Below are positions 61,896 to 64,000 of a stretch of DNA of 64,000 nt, one piece after another. Source of the stretch: Variovorax paradoxus. GTDB lineage: Bacteria > Pseudomonadota > Gammaproteobacteria > Burkholderiales > Burkholderiaceae_C. The stretch covers positions 3,582,001 to 3,646,000 of the forward strand of contig NZ_LR743507.1 in NCBI RefSeq assembly GCF_902712855.1. The letters run 5' to 3'. Numbering within the stretch: position 1 is the stretch's first letter; each line of letters starts with the position of its first letter. Below the pieces are notes generated by a model that had not been told where the DNA came from, did not search any database, and worked only from the letters and a program-made list of their open reading frames with translations. Both the position numbers and the translations under genes were made by a program.

Positions 61896-63194
61896 CTACA
61901 GCAGCTTCAGCAGTCTTGCCTGCTGCGTCAGCTCCGCGCGGAAATCGGGGTGGGCGATGCCGATCAGCTCCTGCGCACGCTGCCTGGCCGACTTGCCGCG
62001 CAACTGCGCCACGCCGTACTCGGTGACGACGTAGTTGATGTCGTTCTTGCTCGTGCTCAGGTGCGTGCCGGGCGACAGCGACGGCACGATGCGCGAAATG
62101 GTGTCGCCCTTGGCCGTGGACGGCAGCACGATGAAGGCCTTGCCGCCGCGCGACCGGTTGGCCGCGCGCACGAAGTCCGATTGCCCGCCCGTGCCCGAAT
62201 ACGGCGCGTGGCCCAGGCTTTCGGAGCCACACTGGCCCAGCAGGTCGATCTGCATCGTCGCGTTGATCGCCACGAGGTTGTCGTTGAGCCCGGCCAGCGC
62301 CGGATCGTTGGTGAAGTTCACCGGATGCATCTCCAGCGCGGGGTTGCGGTCCATGAAGCGGTAGAGCTTGGCCGATCCCAGCGCGAAGGTCGCGACCGAC
62401 TTGCCCGGCAGGTAGTTCTTGCGACGGTTGGTGACCGCACCGCTCTCCACCAGCGTGAGGATGCCGTCGCCGATCATCTCGGTGTGGATGCCCAGGTCCT
62501 GCTTGCCGGTCAGCTGCATGACCACCGCGTCGGGGATGCCGCCGTAACCGATCTGCAATGTCGAGCCGTCGTCGATCAGGTCGGCCACGTACTTGCCGAT
62601 GGCCTCCTGCACCACGCCGATCTTCGGCAGCCCGACCTCCATCACCGGCGCCTCGTTCTCGACCAGCGCGGCCACCTGCGACACGTGCACGTGGCAGGCG
62701 CCGTAGGCAAACGGCACGTTCGGGTTCACCTCGAGCACCACGGCACGCGCCCTGGCAATGGCGGCCATGGTGTAGTCGGCGCCCAGGCTCAACGCGAAGT
62801 AGCCGTGCGCATCCATCGGCGAGGCCATGCTGAAGACCACGTCGGCCGTTATCTGGCCGCGTTCGATCTGCGCCGGGATCTCCGAGAAATAATTGGGGAC
62901 GAAGTCGATCCAGCCCTCCTGGCCGCCCGCCCGCGTGGCGCCGCCGAAGAACAGCGCCACGTGCCGCACGTGCTCCACCGTCTCGGGGTCGATGTAGGCG
63001 TACTTGCGCATCGCGAGGATCTGCGCGACCTTCACGTCGCGGAAATCGCGGCGCTGGTCCGACAGTGCGGTCAGCAGCGTAGGCGGCTCGCCGACGCCGG
63101 TCGGCACGACGATCATGTCCCCGTTGCGCACCTGGCGCACGGCATCGGCGGGAGATGCCAGCTTCTGGCGGTACAGGTCCTGGGGAGTCGTCAT
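61896..63194 (-). CDS. Acetyl-CoA hydrolase/CoA-transferase family protein
   Basis: A 432-residue protein of the acetyl-CoA hydrolase/transferase (Cat1/4-hydroxybutyrate CoA-transferase) family. VVPTGVGEPPTLLTAL, GYGGIPDAVVMQL, HTEMIGDGILTLVESGAVTN and NYLPGKSVATFALGS are visible domain motifs. INATMQIDLLGQCGSESLG holds the region of the catalytic glutamate. GGQSDFVRAANRSRGGKAFI and YVVTEYGVAQLRGKS close it. Donor and acceptor acids are not readable. Its ATG overlaps the aldolase stop (ATGA). It is convergent with msrA. Confidence 0.9.
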   Translation of the reverse strand: MTTPQDLYRQKLASPADAVRQVRNGDMIVVPTGVGEPPTLLTALSDQRRDFRDVKVAQILAMRKYAYIDPETVEHVRHVALFFGGATRAGGQEGWIDFVPNYFSEIPAQIERGQITADVVFSMASPMDAHGYFALSLGADYTMAAIARARAVVLEVNPNVPFAYGACHVHVSQVAALVENEAPVMEVGLPKIGVVQEAIGKYVADLIDDGSTLQIGYGGIPDAVVMQLTGKQDLGIHTEMIGDGILTLVESGAVTNRRKNYLPGKSVATFALGSAKLYRFMDRNPALEMHPVNFTNDPALAGLNDNLVAINATMQIDLLGQCGSESLGHAPYSGTGGQSDFVRAANRSRGGKAFIVLPSTAKGDTISRIVPSLSPGTHLSTSKNDINYVVTEYGVAQLRGKSARQRAQELIGIAHPDFRAELTQQARLLKLL

Positions 63195-64000
63195 GCGCGT
63201 GCCTGTGCCTCTTCCTTGTAGATGCCGCGGCGCGCGGCCTGGTTGGCCCGGGTGCGGAGAACCAGCGCCTGCTGCGCCACAGCCACGTTGGCGGCGTCGC
63301 CCTTCCACGCATCGAGCGCCGGCTGCTGCACCGCGCGCGAGAACGAGAAGGTCAGTGCCCAGGGCATGCGCGACTTGAACCGGACGTTCATTTCGTTCAG
63401 GCGGGCCGACGCGACGTGCGCCGCCTGCCCGCCGGAGAGAAAGGCCACGCCGGGCACGGCGGCGGGCACGGTGCGAAGCAGGCAGTCGACCGTGGCCTGT
63501 GCCACGGCCTCCACAGCATCCTGCGTGGCGGCCTTCAACCCCGGCAGCACCATGTTCGGCTTCAGCAGCATGCCTTCGAGCACCACGCCCTGCGCGCGCA
63601 GTTCGGCAAAGGTGCGGTGCAGGACTTCTTCCGTGACCTCGGCGCAGCGCGCGAGCGAATGGTCGCCGTCCATCAGCACCTCGGGCTCGACGATGGGCAC
63701 GATCGCGGCTTCCTGGCACAGCGCGGCATAGCGTGCGAGCGCATGCGCGTTCACGCGGATGCATGCGCGGGTCGGCAAACCATTGCCGATGGCGATCACG
63801 CCGCGCCACTTGGCAAAGCGCGCGCCCATCGCGCTGTACTCCGACAGGCGCTCGCGCAGGCCGTCGAGGCCTTCGGTGACTGTCTCGCCCGGGTGGCCTG
63901 CCAGCGGCTTCGCGCCCGTGTCGACCTTGATGCCCGGGATGATGCCGACACCCTGCAGCGCACTCGCGAAGCCCAGGCCTGCGCCGGTCTTCTGGCGGAT
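63191..64000 (-). CDS. Class I fructose-bisphosphate aldolase, 5' end outside window
   Basis: The last 269 codons are present and the start lies beyond the right edge. The first readable residues are IRQKTGAGLGFASALQGVGI, then GIKVDTGAKPL. ARFAKWRGVIAIG and IVPIVEPEVLMDGDH follow. The Schiff-base lysine is in LEGMLLKPNMVLPG. GVAFLSGGQAAHVASARLN and the C-terminal FSFSRAVQQPALDAWKG are typical of the eukaryote-like class I enzyme found in some proteobacteria. It acts in glycolysis or gluconeogenesis. It is coupled to the CoA-transferase-like gene. Confidence 0.93.
   Translation of the reverse strand: MRQKTGAGLGFASALQGVGIIPGIKVDTGAKPLAGHPGETVTEGLDGLRERLSEYSAMGARFAKWRGVIAIGNGLPTRACIRVNAHALARYAALCQEAAIVPIVEPEVLMDGDHSLARCAEVTEEVLHRTFAELRAQGVVLEGMLLKPNMVLPGLKAATQDAVEAVAQATVDCLLRTVPAAVPGVAFLSGGQAAHVASARLNEMNVRFKSRMPWALTFSFSRAVQQPALDAWKGDAANVAVAQQALVLRTRANQAARRGIYKEEAQARA

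Overview
This window looks like a chromosomal segment of a high-GC betaproteobacterium of the Burkholderiales, most likely Comamonadaceae and Variovorax-like. That reading rests on base composition, codon use, the gene orders (purD-hemF-nadD-rsfS-rlmH-maf-rng, tolB-pal-cpoB), the richness in sulfonate and sulfate uptake genes, and a dispersed intergenic repeat of a kind I associate with Variovorax and Acidovorax genomes. I ran no database search. I see no phage, transposase, CRISPR array or rRNA, and no gene-free stretch longer than about 210 bases.

Region 1 (1-14604) is mostly housekeeping. It holds an MHYT-GGDEF signalling protein cut by the left edge, tRNA-Lys with its terminator, tcdA, tolB-pal-cpoB, a divergent msbA, and a long tightly overlapping minus-strand series: yebC, purD, hemF, nadD, rsfS, rlmH, a PhyH-family dioxygenase, maf and rng. 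Region 2 (14729-18132) is a four-gene plus-strand operon: a methyltransferase with an apparent frameshift, an FkbO/Hyg5-type chorismate-transforming enzyme, a PlsC-type acyltransferase and a GT2 glycosyltransferase. The set resembles part of a xanthomonadin/aryl-polyene pathway. Region 3 (18316-22863) encodes a MacA-MacB-outer membrane factor efflux pump.

Region 4 (22997-31492) holds dsbB, the sulfate importer cysA-cysW-cysT-sbp with a small hydrolase, a 1-Cys peroxiredoxin, a LysR regulator divergent from an azoreductase, and an FMN reductase. Region 5 (31682-38370) is accessory. An orphan sulfonate-type binding protein, a SolA-like amine oxidase, a PanE-like reductase and an Asp/Glu-racemase-like protein form an apparent operon. 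It ends in an AT-rich junction, followed by an HTH-HipA fusion and a flavin-dependent-halogenase-like oxidoreductase.

Region 6 (38539-49148) is organic sulfur assimilation on the minus strand: serine acetyltransferase coupled to an XRE regulator, a molbindin, a nitroreductase, O-acetylhomoserine sulfhydrylase, ssuB, ssuA, ssuC, ssuD, a second ssuA, a 45-residue membrane protein, ssuE and a second sulfate-binding protein. Together these import sulfonates and sulfate, release sulfite and fix sulfide into amino acids. Region 7 (49295-56906) is mixed: yggX, mnmC, a TauE/SafE exporter, an ABM-domain protein, a transglutaminase, a lipoprotein hydrolase, a crotonase and a YcxB-like protein.

Region 8 (56949-61873) is the most notable. 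A two-component system is divergent from a membrane cytochrome b, a TAT-exported YedY/MsrP-like molybdoprotein, an exported methionine-rich MXKDX repeat peptide and an exported MsrA. Together they look like an extracytoplasmic methionine-based oxidant scavenging and repair system, related in logic to the MrpX/YedY1 system of Azospira but with different regulation. Region 9 (61896-64000) has an acetyl-CoA hydrolase/CoA-transferase family protein and a class I fructose-bisphosphate aldolase cut by the right edge.
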